DNA of 36,457 nucleotides from Paulinella micropora. Its lineage: Eukaryota > Cercozoa > Imbricatea > Euglyphida. Below, piece by piece: positions 1 through 34,799 of this stretch. The DNA lies in the NCBI GenBank assembly GCA_009731375.1, contig BJOX01000174.1, forward strand, positions 163,967-200,423. Direction: 5' to 3'. Position 1 is the first letter of the stretch. The number at the start of each line of letters is the position of its first letter. Both the position numbers and the translations under genes were made by a program. The notes under the pieces are model-generated. The model made no database searches. It saw only the letters and a program-made list of their open reading frames with translations, and was not told the DNA's origin.

Positions 1-228
1 CTCCTCCTCCTGCTCCTCCTCCTGCTCCTCCTCCTTCTCCTTCCCGTTCTCCTTCTTTTTCTTCTTCTTCTTCTTCTTCTTCTTCTTCTTCTTCTTCTTC
101 TTCTTCTTCTTCTTCTTCTTCTTCTTCTTCTTCTTCGTCTTCTTCGTAGCTATACCGAGCCCTTCCCCCGCTGCGCTCTTTCACGACCTCGCGGGTCTGC
201 CTGCCCTTCTGCCTCTTGTTTCTCAGCC
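1..228 (-). pseudogene. Second copy of the IFRD-like terminal exon, open to the window edge
   Basis: Read on the minus strand, a GTGCAG acceptor just above 228 is followed by GLRNKRQKGRQTREVV, then [15 protein letters not shown] and a long GAA-encoded glutamate run that stays open to base 1. It matches the terminal exon at 4369-4784 almost residue for residue, so one copy derives from the other. It lies beyond an unrelated plus-strand gene, so it is either a duplicated shard or the real last exon of a gene whose final intron would then run from 229 to 5624. I cannot decide between these. Confidence 0.6.
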
Positions 229-445
229 CTGCACGTGTGTGCGTGTGTGAGTGTGTGTGTGTGTGTGTGTGTGTCTGTGTGTGTGTGTGTGTATGTACAT
301 TATGTATTCATGTATGTATGTATGTCAGTTCTGCCTGCCCGTTTGCCTATTGTTACTCAACCCTGCACGTGTGTGCGTATGTGTGTGTGTGTGTGCGGTC
401 TGCCTGCCCTTTTTCCTCTTGTTACTCAGCCCTGCACGTGTGTGC

Positions 446-524
<79 letters not shown>

Positions 525-646
525 NNNNNNNNNNNNNNNNNNNNNNTGTGTGTGTGTGTGTGTATGTATGTATGTAACATATGTATGTATGTCAGTTCTG
601 CCTGCCCTTTTGCCTCTGATTACTCAGCCCTGCACGTGTGTGCGTA

Positions 647-736
<90 letters not shown>

Positions 737-737
737 A
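229..737. repeat. GT and ATGT microsatellites with three shards of the IFRD terminal exon
   Basis: Long (GT)n and (ATGT)n runs are interrupted at about 327-372, 395-440 and 593-640 by a roughly 45-base module. On the minus strand each module reads as an acceptor (ACGTGCAG) followed by the start of the terminal exon (GLSN.RQ.GRQ). A gap of Ns lies at 523-546. Confidence 0.8.
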
Positions 738-1097
738 GTTCGCTTGCCTTCCCTCCTGTAAGTTTCTTCGCTACCTCGGCCGGTCAGTCACATATAATTG
801 GGTGAAATTTGGGTTTTCCTCTGTCCTAACTTAACTTGATTTTCTTTGCTGCTCGACACAACTCGAGGAGTGTAGACAACTTGATCAGCACTCTAAACCT
901 GTTACCCTAGGTACATCGCTGTATTTTTTTTAAATTTTTTTTAGTACTTTTGTTTGTCTACCTGTCTATGATATGTCTATCTGTCGCATCGATCTTCCGG
1001 GGGGGGGGGGGGGGGGGGGGGGGGGTNNNNNNNNNNCCTGCATCAAAATCCACTTATTTCTTGTGTGCATCTAGGTAAAGCGAGCACTTCGAGCAAC
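738..1097. other. Unique DNA upstream of the secreted-protein gene
   Basis: Non-repetitive sequence with a poly-G run at 1001-1025 and a short N gap at 1027-1036. I see no further gene. It should hold the promoter or an upstream exon of the gene starting at 1098; a possible acceptor (CATCTAG) ends at 1074. Confidence 0.4.
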
Positions 1098-1691
1098 ATG
1101 TTGTGCTTTCTTCAGTTTTTGTTCTTTGCCGGAGCTCTCAGTCAAAACCCTAGGAGATTGCTCGCCAAGCAGACCAAAGAGGCCAAGGAGGGCAAATGGC
1201 CCAAAGAGGCCAAAAGGTCTGACAGAACTGACGGGTCAGATTACTGTGATTCCTGTTGTTATTTCAAAAAAATATTTTCAACTTTCAATTCCTCACCTGA
1301 CGAGCTGGAGAAGAAAGTCGAAAAAGTGATCAGGGAGCACCATGCAGAGGACGCAGTAAAAAGATTGACAGATGCAACGACCGATGATGGATGGCAAGCC
1401 TTGACGGGCTGGAATGAGATAACGGCGAACACCGTAATGTTTGCAATTACGGTCACCAATTCTGAGTTGCCACAGTGCCAAGAATTCAGGCTGTCAGCCC
1501 GTGAGGTTATTACCCGTTGGACACAAAAACACAACATTGTCTGCCCTGACACCCACAAGGTGAGTGAACAAGCGACCGTGGTTCAAGCTATGTCGAAGTT
1601 CACATACAATGGCGACGGCAAAATCCAATTTGCAGATGAATTCTTGGACACCGGTGGATTGGATACTGGTTTCGAACAAGCCTGTTCATAG
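1098..1691 (+). CDS. Predicted secreted protein of unknown family (197 aa)
   Basis: The first plausible ATG is at 1098; an earlier GTG at 1065 is unlikely as a eukaryotic start. The protein opens with a textbook signal peptide (MLCFLQFLFFAGALS, cleavage likely near S15/Q16). A lysine-rich stretch (residues about 18-40) follows, then a mixed domain containing a YCDSCCYF motif and six cysteines in the mature part, which would allow disulfides. There is no transmembrane segment after the signal. I do not recognise the family. An internal AAG|GTGAGT at 1558-1566 is a perfect donor inside the frame, so a spliced form ending there is possible, but the frame stays open to TAG at 1689. It lies convergent to the IFRD-like gene and is flanked on both sides by copies of that gene's last exon. 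Confidence 0.55.
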   Translation: MLCFLQFLFFAGALSQNPRRLLAKQTKEAKEGKWPKEAKRSDRTDGSDYCDSCCYFKKIFSTFNSSPDELEKKVEKVIREHHAEDAVKRLTDATTDDGWQALTGWNEITANTVMFAITVTNSELPQCQEFRLSAREVITRWTQKHNIVCPDTHKVSEQATVVQAMSKFTYNGDGKIQFADEFLDTGGLDTGFEQACS

Positions 1692-1703
1692 CTGACGATA
1701 TCT

Positions 1704-2016
1704 GAATCGCCTACGATCCCTGTATCGCCTACGATCTCTGTTTCGGCTTCGCGCTCTGTATCACCTACGATCTATGTATCGCCTACGATCTCTGTTTCGA
1801 CTTCGCGCTCTGTACAACCTACGATCTCTGTATCGCCTACAATCTCTGTATCGCCTACGATCTCTGTTTCGGCTTCGCGCTCTGCATCGCCTACGATCTC
1901 TGTATCGCCTACGATCTCTGTATCGCCTGCGATCTCTGTTTCGGCTTCGCGCTCTGTATGAGAGTCACCTACGATCTCTCTATCGCCTACGATCTCTGTT
2001 TCGGCTTCGCGCTCTG
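1704..2016 (+). repeat. 18-bp minisatellite directly after the secreted-protein stop codon
   Basis: About 17 copies of an 18-base unit in two variants, CGCCTACGATCTCTGTAT and CGGCTTCGCGCTCTGTTT, interleaved. Because the unit is six codons long, any frame stays open and yields an RLRSLY/RLRALY repeat. Nothing indicates that it is translated. Confidence 0.85.
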
Positions 2017-2648
2017 TGACTTCCCGGTTAAATTGTTCAATTTTAGAGGGACTAGTAGTAACTAATAGCAGTATTCAATCAGTAACTCTCATGTGAGTCA
2101 CTGCTCCGTAATGATACGGTGTAAACAACTTTCCTTCTCAATGTTATTAATACTTCGTCTTTCCACTCATCCTTACGAGTGGGGAGTTTCTATTAAAAGA
2201 GTGTTTGCGAAAAAAAAAATCCCCAATCGCAAATAGGTAGTATATGAGCTGTAGACAGTATAATATATATGATGGATCATATTTATCGAATAGTCATTAA
2301 TAACATGCGATCAATGCCTTTGTGACTGAACTGGGCCTCTATGAATATCAAGGGACAACGTGCAAAGAAATTTATTGTATGTGCGAAATTTTTGTGCGAC
2401 ATACCAGACTGAGTTTAAATTATTCAAGTAACTTAAACCCGGGCCGAAAATGAAACGCGATATTGTACGTAAACGGAAGAAGATAGAAAACAGTCCGCTC
2501 GCCATAAAATAAATGAACCCTGGGATCGCTAGGCTAGATTCTAGAATGGCCGGATCACGGTCTTGATTCACTCATCACATTTTATAAGAATGATTGTAAA
2601 TCTCATTATTTGCGTTATTGTCACGGTGTGCACTTTTTTTTCCCCCCC
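2017..2648. other. AT-rich unique DNA, no gene seen
   Basis: AT-rich sequence without splice-supported or long coding frames. Short open frames here lack supporting features. Confidence 0.4.
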
Positions 2649-2983
2649 GCAAGCACTGTTTTATTAGTATTAATAATAGAATACTTGCCACTCGTAGAGC
2701 TGAGTGGGAAGCAGAAGAGATAAAATGCCCAGAAGAGGTATCTTGATAAATACAAGCTTTATTAACTTGTGACGTTGAATATAGATTTTGGTTTCATAGA
2801 TGTTCAACTTCCTTTTCCTGCAGACTTCTCAGGTCCTGAGGACCATTGCCGCCGATACATTCTTTGTAATATTAATATAACTTTCGTTTTTATTGAAATA
2901 CGTTTTATTCCGACGTCCCACTTATTAATATCTGTACCGACTGGCAAGTGTTCTATTTACATGTAAATCAAAACAGTGCTTGC
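2649..2983. mobile_element. Inverted-repeat element, MITE-like or fold-back
   Basis: The left end (2649-2694) begins GCAAGCACTGTTTT. The right end, read in reverse complement from 2983, begins with the same 14 bases and aligns over 46 positions with about 34-36 matches and no indels. The pairing continues weakly inward (AGTGGGA...ATAAAA near 2700-2730). The interior has no transposase, so a non-autonomous DNA element or an old fold-back is the simplest reading. I could not see a clear target-site duplication. Confidence 0.55.
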
Positions 2984-3060
2984 ACAACCAGACGCGATCA
3001 AGTTCAGTCATCCTCGCCGTATTGGTCCCGCATGTTTGCTTTGAGTTGGCGATCGCTACA

Positions 3061-3237
3061 CACAGATAAATAAATGGATAGGTAGGTAGGTAGGTAGAGG
3101 TAGGTAGGTAGGTAGGTAGGTAGGTATAGGTAGGTGGGTGGGAAGGTAGGTAGGTAGGTAGTAGGTAGGTAGGTAGGTAGGTAGGTAGATAGGTAGGTAG
3201 GTAGATAGGTAGGTAGATATATAGATAGATAGATAGG

Positions 3238-3286
<49 letters not shown>

Positions 3287-3287
3287 G

Positions 3288-3362
<75 letters not shown>

Positions 3363-3413
3363 GGCTGGGAAAGAAAGAGAGCAACAAAGCTGTCACAGGT
3401 AAGATAGATAGAT

Positions 3414-3447
<34 letters not shown>

Positions 3448-3561
3448 GTAGATAGATAGATAGATAGATATATAGATAGATAGGTAAGTAGGTAGGTAGG
3501 TAGGTAGTAGGTAGTAGGTAGTAGGAATGTAGGTAGGTAGGTAGGTAGGTAGGTAGGTAGG

Positions 3562-3602
<41 letters not shown>

Positions 3603-3636
3603 GGGAAAGAAAGAGAGCGAAAAAGCTGTCCCAGGT

Positions 3637-3673
<37 letters not shown>

Positions 3674-3686
3674 CGATAGATAGATC

Positions 3687-3732
<46 letters not shown>

Positions 3733-3768
3733 GATAGAGATTGAGATTGATAGATTGATAGATTGATT

Positions 3769-3816
<48 letters not shown>

Positions 3817-3853
3817 TAGATAGATAGATAGATAGATAGATTAATAGATAGAT

Positions 3854-3913
<60 letters not shown>

Positions 3914-3978
3914 CAGGTGGGAAGTTATAGCTATCTACCCAGCCCTTCCCCCGCTGCGCTCTTTCACGGCCTCCTCTC

Positions 3979-4060
<82 letters not shown>

Positions 4061-4181
4061 GATTGATCGCTGCGCTCTTTCACGGCCTCCTCTCGATAGA
4101 TAGATAGATAGACAGATAGACAGATAGACAGATAGATAGATAGATAGATGGATGGATGGATGGATGGATGGATGGATAGAT

Positions 4182-4237
<56 letters not shown>

Positions 4238-4280
4238 GGTAGGTAGGTAGGTAGGTAGGTAGGTAGGTAGATAGATAGAC

Positions 4281-4352
<72 letters not shown>

Positions 4353-4368
4353 GGGAAGTTATAGCTAT
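3061..4368. repeat. GATA/GGTA tetranucleotide field with shards of the IFRD terminal exon
   Basis: Over 1.3 kb of (GATA)n and (GGTA)n. Islands at 3935-3980 and 4069-4098 read on the minus strand as [12 protein letters not shown] plus stop, and as EAVKERS. They are further fragments of the IFRD last exon. A different island near 3364-3395 and 3602-3635 (GGGAAAGAAAGAGAGC) is repeated but unassigned. Confidence 0.8.
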
Positions 4369-28171
<23,803 letters not shown>

Positions 28172-29682
28172 GGCGCCCTTGCAAGAAAAGCAAAATACAA
28201 ATGGATTAAATTACATTGAATGAATGAGTGAGTGAGTGAGTGAGTGAATGAGTGAATGAATGAATGAATGAATGAATGAATGAATGTGTGTACGTGTGTA
28301 TGTGTTTATGTTGTATGCATGTATGTATGTATGTATGTATGTATGCGTGTATGCATGTATGCATGCATGCATTGTATGCATGCATGTATGCATGCATACA
28401 TGCATCTATGCATGCATGCATGCATGTATGTATGTATGTATGTATGTATGTATGTATGAATGTATGTATGTATGTATGTATGCATGCATGTATGTATGTA
28501 TACGTATGTATGTATGTATGTAAATGATGTGTATGTATGCATGTATGTATGTATGTATGTATGTATGTATGTGTGTATGTATGTATATGTATGTCTGACT
28601 GTGGGTATGTATGTATGCATGCGTGCATGCATGTATGTATGTATGTATGTATGTATTTATGTATGTATGTATGTATGTATGTATGTATGTACGTATGTAT
28701 GTATGTATGGATTGGCATGCAAAGAGATGACAGACATACGTATGATACATATTTAAGGACAGACAGACAGACAGTCATACAGACAGACAGACAGACAGGC
28801 AGACAGACAGACAGACAGACAGACAGACAGGCAGGCAGGCAGGCGGGCAGGCAGACAGGCCAGACAGACAGACAGACAGATAGTCAGTCAGTCAGACAGG
28901 CAGACAGACAGACAGACAGAATAGACAGAACAGACAGAACAGATAGAACAGCAGACAGACAGACAGACAAGTACTCAGACAGACCAGACAGACAGACCAG
29001 ACAGAACAGACAGACCAGACAGACAGACCAGACAGAACAGACAGAACAGATAGACAAACGGACAGACAGACGTCAGAGAGACAGAGAGACAGAGACAGAG
29101 AGACAGACACAGAAGTACTCACAGACATACAGACAGACACAGACATTTAGACAGACACCGACAGACAGACACAGACAGACAGACACAGACAGACAGACAC
29201 AGACAGATACAGACAGACAGACAGACAGACAGATATGTCGCTAGGTCTTTATTTTTTTTAAACTAGGCCATGCCAAAAGGTCTGTAGCTTCTGGTCTTTT
29301 GTCGTGCTTGCAAAACAAACTGTCAACATCCTTTCGTTTCTAAATGCTCAAGCGCCAGGCTTTGTTCACACGCGAGGTGCTTATGTTAGTTGTCTAATGT
29401 TAATATTTCAAAAGCTTTCGGACACAGTGCAGTCTCTACAAAGACAAAGTCACAAGGTTTCTGTCAAAAAGTGCAAAATCGTTGCACAGCCCAGGCATTT
29501 AAAAAAAGTGGTTTTTTTTCTGGTGCCACTCCCAAGTCCGCTCGGCGTCAGATAAGGGCAAAATATCCCATCGCTGCTGCCCGCACCTTCCGGCCTTCTC
29601 TGGAATTTCGCAAGTGACAGAGAGTTGCGCTGGCATTAGTTGCGCCGCAACGTTCTCAGAACTCCTTACAACCCGAGTCTCC
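28172..29682. promoter_or_regulatory. Divergent upstream region between the IFRD-like gene and HSP10
   Basis: Holds (GAAT)n and (GAGT)n, (ATGT)n at 28280-28710, (ACAG)n at 28755-29232, and then 450 unique bases (29233-29682) that should contain the HSP10 promoter. No TATA box or heat-shock element is convincing. The two genes are head to head, so shared control is possible but only inferred. Confidence 0.45.
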
Positions 29683-30573
29683 ATGGTCTCTGCATGCCTT
29701 CTGCATGTCTTGTGGTCAACGCTGTCTGTCGAACATGTTGTCAGGCTGGTGCAGTCAAGCGTTTCGTTCCTTTGATGGACCGCGTCCTGGTCAAACGTGC
29801 CGTAGCAGAAACTAAGACCGCAGGTTACATTTTTTCCCCTCTGCTTCGTCCTTCGTTGCTCATGTCATGCAAACCAGACAAGAAGACATTTTTTTACTTT
29901 TTCGCAGGAGGTATCATTCTGCCGCAATCTGCCCAAAGCAAGTTGAACCAGGTCAAACTTGAAACTTGTTCGTGTGAGGTTTCTCTGTGTCAAAGATGAA
30001 GCATGCAAAATACTGAGCGGTCGTGTGAACGAGAATTTTGAACCCTCTCGTGTCATGCGGATGGACTGCTTGAACGCAGCGTCTTTTGTCGCAGTCTGAG
30101 ACACTCTCAACCATGTCGATTTTGAGAGCAGACGTACATTTAACACACAGATCATTCCCACATGCAGGGCAAGGTTATTGCTGTGGGCGATGGTTACCGC
30201 ACCAGTGAGGGTAAGATTTTGCCTTCGCTCGTGAAAGTTGGGGACACAGTTATGCTCCCTGAGTACGGAGGCACCAAGGTATATTTCCGTCTCTCTTAGA
30301 CCCTGTCGATTGATTTTTTTTTTTTTTTTTTTTTTATTACAGTAAGCAAGGTTTAATGAGAAAAAGACGAAAGAAAAATGAAGAGCCTAATTTTTTATTA
30401 TTATTATTATTATTACAGTAAGCAAGGTTTAATGAGAAAAAGACGAAAGAAAAATGAAGAAGAGCCTAATTTTTTTTTTTTTTTTTTTTTTTTTGCAGGT
30501 CGACTTTGGTGGGGATAATGAGGAGTACACTCTTTATCGCGATACGGACCTTCTTGGCATTATGAAGGACTAA
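29683..30573 (+). CDS. HSPE1: Mitochondrial 10-kDa chaperonin (HSP10/Cpn10), 103 aa, five exons
   Basis: Co-chaperonin that caps the HSP60 ring in the mitochondrial matrix. Exons: ATG alone at 29683-29685 (inferred), 29745-29823, 29908-29951, 30168-30278, 30499-30573, all GT-AG and in phase. Visible landmarks: RFVPLMDRVLVKR (residues 7-19), mobile loop TKTAGGIILPQS (24-35), roof loop GDGYRTSEGK (49-58), VKVGDTVMLPEYGGTKV (64-80), and C-terminal YTLYRDTDLLGIMKD. The length equals the family's. The start is the weak point: MAGAVKR needs a 59-nt first intron with a GTCTCT donor. The alternative is reading through from ATG 29694 (MPSACLVVNAV...), which would add a short leader. Introns are 84, 216 and 220 nt besides the first. 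Confidence 0.93.
30279..30498 (+). repeat. HSP10 intron 4 with a 76-bp tandem duplication
   Basis: The segment ATTACAGTAAGCAAGG... starts at 30336 and again at 30412, with a 3-base GAA insertion in the second copy. The copies are bounded by poly-T or ATT runs. Each contains a TTACAG that could act as a decoy acceptor; the real one is T(n)GCAG at 30498. Confidence 0.9.
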
Positions 30574-30899
30574 GTCCAGTGGACCTCGAAAATCACAGCA
30601 GCTCCGCACCAGAAATTACAGTTTTCGCCAACTTTTTATTTATTCTGAACATCTTAATCTACAGACGCTTTCTCTCATGAGTGCTAGGTTGACACTTTTT
30701 GACGCCCCTTGTCAAATCCTATCTCCTCCATAACCTTGCGTACTCAAGCGCATGTCTCTCCATGAGCTTGCGTAATCCTACAGACGGGTGTGTGCACCTG
30801 GATATTGTCTTCACAGCTTATTGGTACGAACCGAAGGCGGTGAGGTTTATTTACAGTCAGTTTGGTTTTCAGGAAACCGTTTTATTTCATATTAAATAG
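30574..30899 (+). other. HSP10 3' flank, no further gene seen
   Basis: Unique sequence after the stop, with TTTTTATTTATT near 30630 as a possible 3'-end signal region. A short open frame at 30699-30896 has no support. Confidence 0.4.
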
Positions 30900-33800
30900 C
30901 AACTCTTCTTCTTTTTCTTCTCCTCCTCCTCCTCCTTCTTCTTCTTCTTGTTCTTCTTCTTCTTGTTGTTCTTGTTCTCCTTCGTCCTCCGTCCTCCTTC
31001 CTTCTTCCCTTCTTCCCTTCTTCCCTTCTTCCTTTCTTCCTTTCTTCCTTCCTTCCTTCCTTCCTCCTTTCCTCCCTCCTTTCCTCCTTCCTCCTTTCCT
31101 CCTTTCCTCCTCCCCCCTTCCTCCTTTCCTCCTTCCTCCTTTCCTCCTTTCTTCCTTCCTCCTTTCCTCCTTCCTCCTTTCCTCCTTCCTCCTTTCCTCC
31201 CTCCTTTCCTCCTTTCCTCTTTCCTCTTTCCTCCTCCCTCCTCCCTCCTTCCTCCTCCTCCCTCCTCCTTCCTCCTTCCTCCTCCTTCCTCCTTCCTTCT
31301 TCCTCCCTCCTTCCTCCCTCCTCCTTCCTCCTCCTTCCTCCTTCCTCCTCCTTCCTCCTCCTTCCTCCTTCCTTCTTCCTTCTTCTTCCTTCCTCCTTCC
31401 TCCTTCCTCCTCCTTCCTCCTTCTTCCTCCTTCTTCCTTCTTCTTCCTCCTTCTTCCTTCTTCTTCTTCCTTCTTCTTCTTCCTTCTTCTTCCTTCTTCC
31501 TTCCTTCTTCCTTCCTTCTTCCTTCTTCCTTCTTCCTTCTTCCTTCCTTCTTCCTTCCTTCTTCCTTCCTTCTTCCTTCTTCCTTCCTTCTTCCTTCCTT
31601 CTTCCTTCCTTCTTCCTTCCTTTCCTTCCTTCTTCCTTCCTTCTTCCTTCTTCCTTCCTTCTTCCTTCCTTCTTCCTTCCTTCTTCCTTCCTTCCTTCTT
31701 CCTTCCTTCTTCCTTCCTTCTTCCTTCCTTCTTCCCTCCTTCCCTTCTTCCCTCCTTCTTCCCTCCTTCTTCCCTCCTTCCTCCTTCCTCCTTCTTCCTT
31801 CTTCCTTCTTCCTTCTTGCTTCTTGCTTTTTCCTTCTTCCTTCTTCCTTCCTTCTTCCTTCCTTCCTTCCTTCCTCCCTTCCTCCTTCCTTCCTCCTTCC
31901 TTTCCTTCCTCCTTCCTTCCTCCTTCTTCCTTCCTCCTTCTTCCTTCCTCCTTCTTCCTTCCTCCTTCTTCCTTCCTTCTTCCTTCTTCCTTCCTTCTTC
32001 CTTCCTTCCTCCTTCCTTCTTCCTTCCTTCCTTCCTTCTTCCTTCCTTCTTTACTTCCTTCCTTCCTTCCTCCCTCCTTCCTTCCTCCTTCCTTCCTCCT
32101 TCCTTCCTCCTTCCTTCCTCCTTCCTCCTTCCTCCCTCCCTCCTTCCTCCTCCCTCTTCCCTCCCTCTTCCCTCCTCTTCCTCCTTCCTCCTCTGCCTCC
32201 TCTGCCTCTTCTTCCTCTGCCTCTTCTTCCTCCTCTGCCTCTTCTTCCTCCTCTGCCTCTTCTTCCTCCTCTGCCTCTTCTTCCTCCTCTGCCTCTTCTT
32301 CCTCCTCTGCCTCTTCTTCCTCCTCTGCCTCTTCTTCCTCCTCTGCCTCTTTCTTCCTCTGCCTCTTTCTTCCTTTTGCCTCTTCCTTCCTTTTGCCTCT
32401 TCCTTCCTTTTGCTTCTTCCTTTTGCTTCTTCCTTCCTTTTGCTTCTTCCTTCCTCTTGCTTCTTCCTTCCTCTTGTTCCTTCCTTCCTCTTGTTCCTTC
32501 CTTTTGTTTCTTCCTTTTGTTTCTTCCTTCCTTTTGTTCCTTCCTTCCTTTTGTTCCTTCCTTCCTTTTGTTCCTTCCTTCCTTCCTTTTGTTCCTTCCT
32601 TTTGTTCCGTTCCTTCCTTTTGGTTCCTTCCTTCCTTTTGGTTCCTTCCTTCCTGTTGGTTCCTTCCTTCCTGTTGGTTCCTTCCTTCCTGTTGGTTCCT
32701 TCCTTCCTTTTGGTTCCTTCCTTCCTTTTGGTTCCTTCCTTCCTTCTGGTTCCTTCCCTTTGGTTCCTTCCTTCCTGTTGGTTCCTTCCTTTTGGTTCCT
32801 TCCTTCCTTTTGGTTCCTTCCTTTTGGTTCCTTCCTTCCTTTTGTTTCCTCCCTTTTTGTTTCCTTCCTTTTGTTTCCTTCCTTCCTTTTGGTTCTTCCT
32901 TCCTTTTGGTTCCTCCTTCCTTTTGGTTCCTTCTTCCTTTTGGTTCCTCCCTTCCTTTTGGTTCCTCCCTTCCTTTTGGTTTCTTCCTTCCTTTTGGTTT
33001 CTTCCTTTTGGTTTCTTCCTTTGTTTCTTTTTTGTTTCTTCCTTTTGGTTTCTTCCTTTTTGTTTCTTCCTTTTTTTCCCTTCTTTTTTGTTTCTTCCTT
33101 CCTTTTTGTTTCTTCCTTTTTGTTTTTTTCTTCCTTTTTGTTTTTTCCTTTTGTTTCCTTCCTTTTGTTTCCTTCCGTTCTTCCATCCTTCCTTTCCTTC
33201 CTTTCCTTCCTTCCTTTGCTTTCCTTCCTTTGTTTTCCTTCCTTTGCTTTCCTTCCTTTGCTTTCCTTCCTTTGCTTTCGTTCCTTCCTTTGCTTTCGTT
33301 CCTTCCTTTGCTTTCGTTCCTTCCTTGCTTTCGTTCCTTCCTTGCTTTCCTTCCTTCCTTGCTTTCCTTCCTTCCTTGCTTTCCTTCCTTCCTTTCCTTT
33401 CTTCCTTCCTTCCCTTCCTTCCTTCCTTCCTTTCCTTCCTTCCTTCCTTTCCTGCCTTCCTTCCTTTCCTGCCTTCCTTCCTTTCCTGCCTTCCTTCCTT
33501 TCCTTCCTTCCTTCCTTCCTTTCCTTCCTTTCCTTCCTTTCCTTCCTTCCTTTCCTTCCTTCCTTCCTTTCCTTCCTTTCCTTCCTTCCTTTCTTCCGTT
33601 CCTGGCTTCCTTCCTTTCCTTCCTTCCTTCCTTTCCTTCCTTTCCTTTCCTCCTTCCTTTCCTTCCTACCTTTCCTTCCTTCCTTCCTTCCTTTCCTTCC
33701 TTCCTTCCCTTCCTTCCCTTCCTTTCCCTTCCTTTCCTTTCCTTCCCTTCCTTTCCTTTCCTTTCCTTCCTTTCCTTTCCTTTCCTTCCTTTCCTTTCCT

Positions 33801-34130
33801 TCCCTTCCTTTCCTTTCCTTCCTTCCTTTCCTTCCTTCCTTTCCTTTCCTTTCCTTCCTTCCTTTCCTTTCCTTCCTTCCTTTCCTTTCCTTCCTTTCCT
33901 TTCCCTCCTTCCTTTCCTTTCCTTCCTTCCTTTCCTTTCCTTCCTTCTTTTCCTTTCCTTCCTTCCTTTCCTTCCTTCCTTTCCTTCCTTCTTTCCTTTC
34001 CTTCCTTCCTTTCCTTCTTTTCATCTTTCCTTCTTTTCCTTCTTTCCTTTTCCTTCTTTTCCTTCTTTTCCTTCTTTCCTTCTTTTCCTTCTTTTCCTTC
34101 TTTCCTTCTTTCCTCCTTCTATTTTCGTTG
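30900..34130. repeat. 3.2-kb pyrimidine-only (CTT/CCT/CCTT) tract
   Basis: Almost without purines on the plus strand for 1.7 kb. Sub-blocks follow: a TCTGCCTCTTCTTCCTCC 18-mer about eight times at 32190-32350, TTTTGTTCCTTCCTTCC and TTGGTTCCTTCCTTCC units at 32390-32990, then CCTTTGCTTT and CCTTTCC units to the end. The kilobase-long open frames (poly S/F/L/P, or poly K/E/R/G on the other strand) are composition artefacts. Confidence 0.95.
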
Positions 34131-34268
34131 TTATTAACTTGTAAGTGTGTGCGTCTCCACGGTGAGACTTGTGTGTTGTGTAGTGTGGCACTTGTGATGG
34201 TGTTGGTTTTTGCTGAGCCTTTATTCTTCTCCTGCGTCGGGCTGCGTCTTTGCTGAGATGTCCTAGGC

Positions 34269-34320
34269 AATCCAATTTGGTTTAAACCACATTTTTGGAT
34301 CTTGTGGATTGTTCAAGTTT
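34269..34320 (+). repeat. Hairpin-forming direct repeat, copy 1
   Basis: AATCCAATTTGGTTTAAACC... through GGATTGTTCAAGTTT. The core GGTTTAAACC is palindromic and the flanks AATCCA/TGGATT pair. Copy 2 lies at 34745-34799. Confidence 0.7.
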
Positions 34321-34519
34321 TATTCCTTTATTACCATATTATCTGGTACTGGTGGCAAATTGCTTTTATGCTCATACGTTACCAATTTGGTGAGGTTGGT
34401 TACCTTTTCAAGTTGGTCCTTGAATCTTAGTAAAAATGGTGGTAGAAAACTGGGATCCCGGAGCCTCCGGTTAACAGGCTAGTTTCCCTACCCGGACCTT
34501 CAAATTGTCCTTCGATGAT

Positions 34520-34692
34520 AAACGGTCAGATTTTGGATAGTGGCCAGAATTCAAATTACTTTCAGTGATTTCTGCTATATACGTCAGCAAAATTTATATA
34601 TTAATGATGAATTTTTGCGAAATGTTATTGTTGGTGTAGAAGTTATTTGAATTCTGGCAGCGTATGTGCTACAAATGAGCCTGACCATCTAG
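34520..34692. repeat. Imperfect palindrome (fold-back element)
   Basis: GGCCAGAATTCAAAT at 34542-34556 pairs with ATTTGAATTCTGGC at 34645-34658. Outer arms (CGGTCAG/CTGACCAT) and an AT-rich centre extend the pairing. Confidence 0.6.
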
Positions 34693-34744
34693 AAATCTCA
34701 AAGCTCGCCCTTCTGTATATATTATTAATAACCTGTAACCAGGA

Positions 34745-34799
34745 AATCCAATTTGTGGTTTAAAACCACATTTGTGGATCATGTGGATTGTTCAAGTTT
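34745..34799 (+). repeat. Hairpin-forming direct repeat, copy 2
   Basis: AATCCAATTTGTGGTTTAAA then ACCACATTTGTGGATCATG and TGGATTGTTCAAGTTTG. It resembles copy 1 but with a longer GTGGTTTAAAACCAC stem. Confidence 0.7.

Noticed and set aside
1098-1220. RXLR-type effector motif in the secreted protein
   Set aside because: The sequence is NPRRLLAKQ, not R-x-L-R, and there is no dEER motif.
29580-29665. Heat-shock elements in front of HSP10 (GGAATTTC, TTCTCAGAA)
   Set aside because: Spacing between GAA and TTC units is wrong for a canonical element.
30862-34256. Open frames of 740-1100 codons on both strands
   Set aside because: They are forced by a stop-free pyrimidine tract; composition is only S/F/L/P or K/E/R/G and all frames are open.
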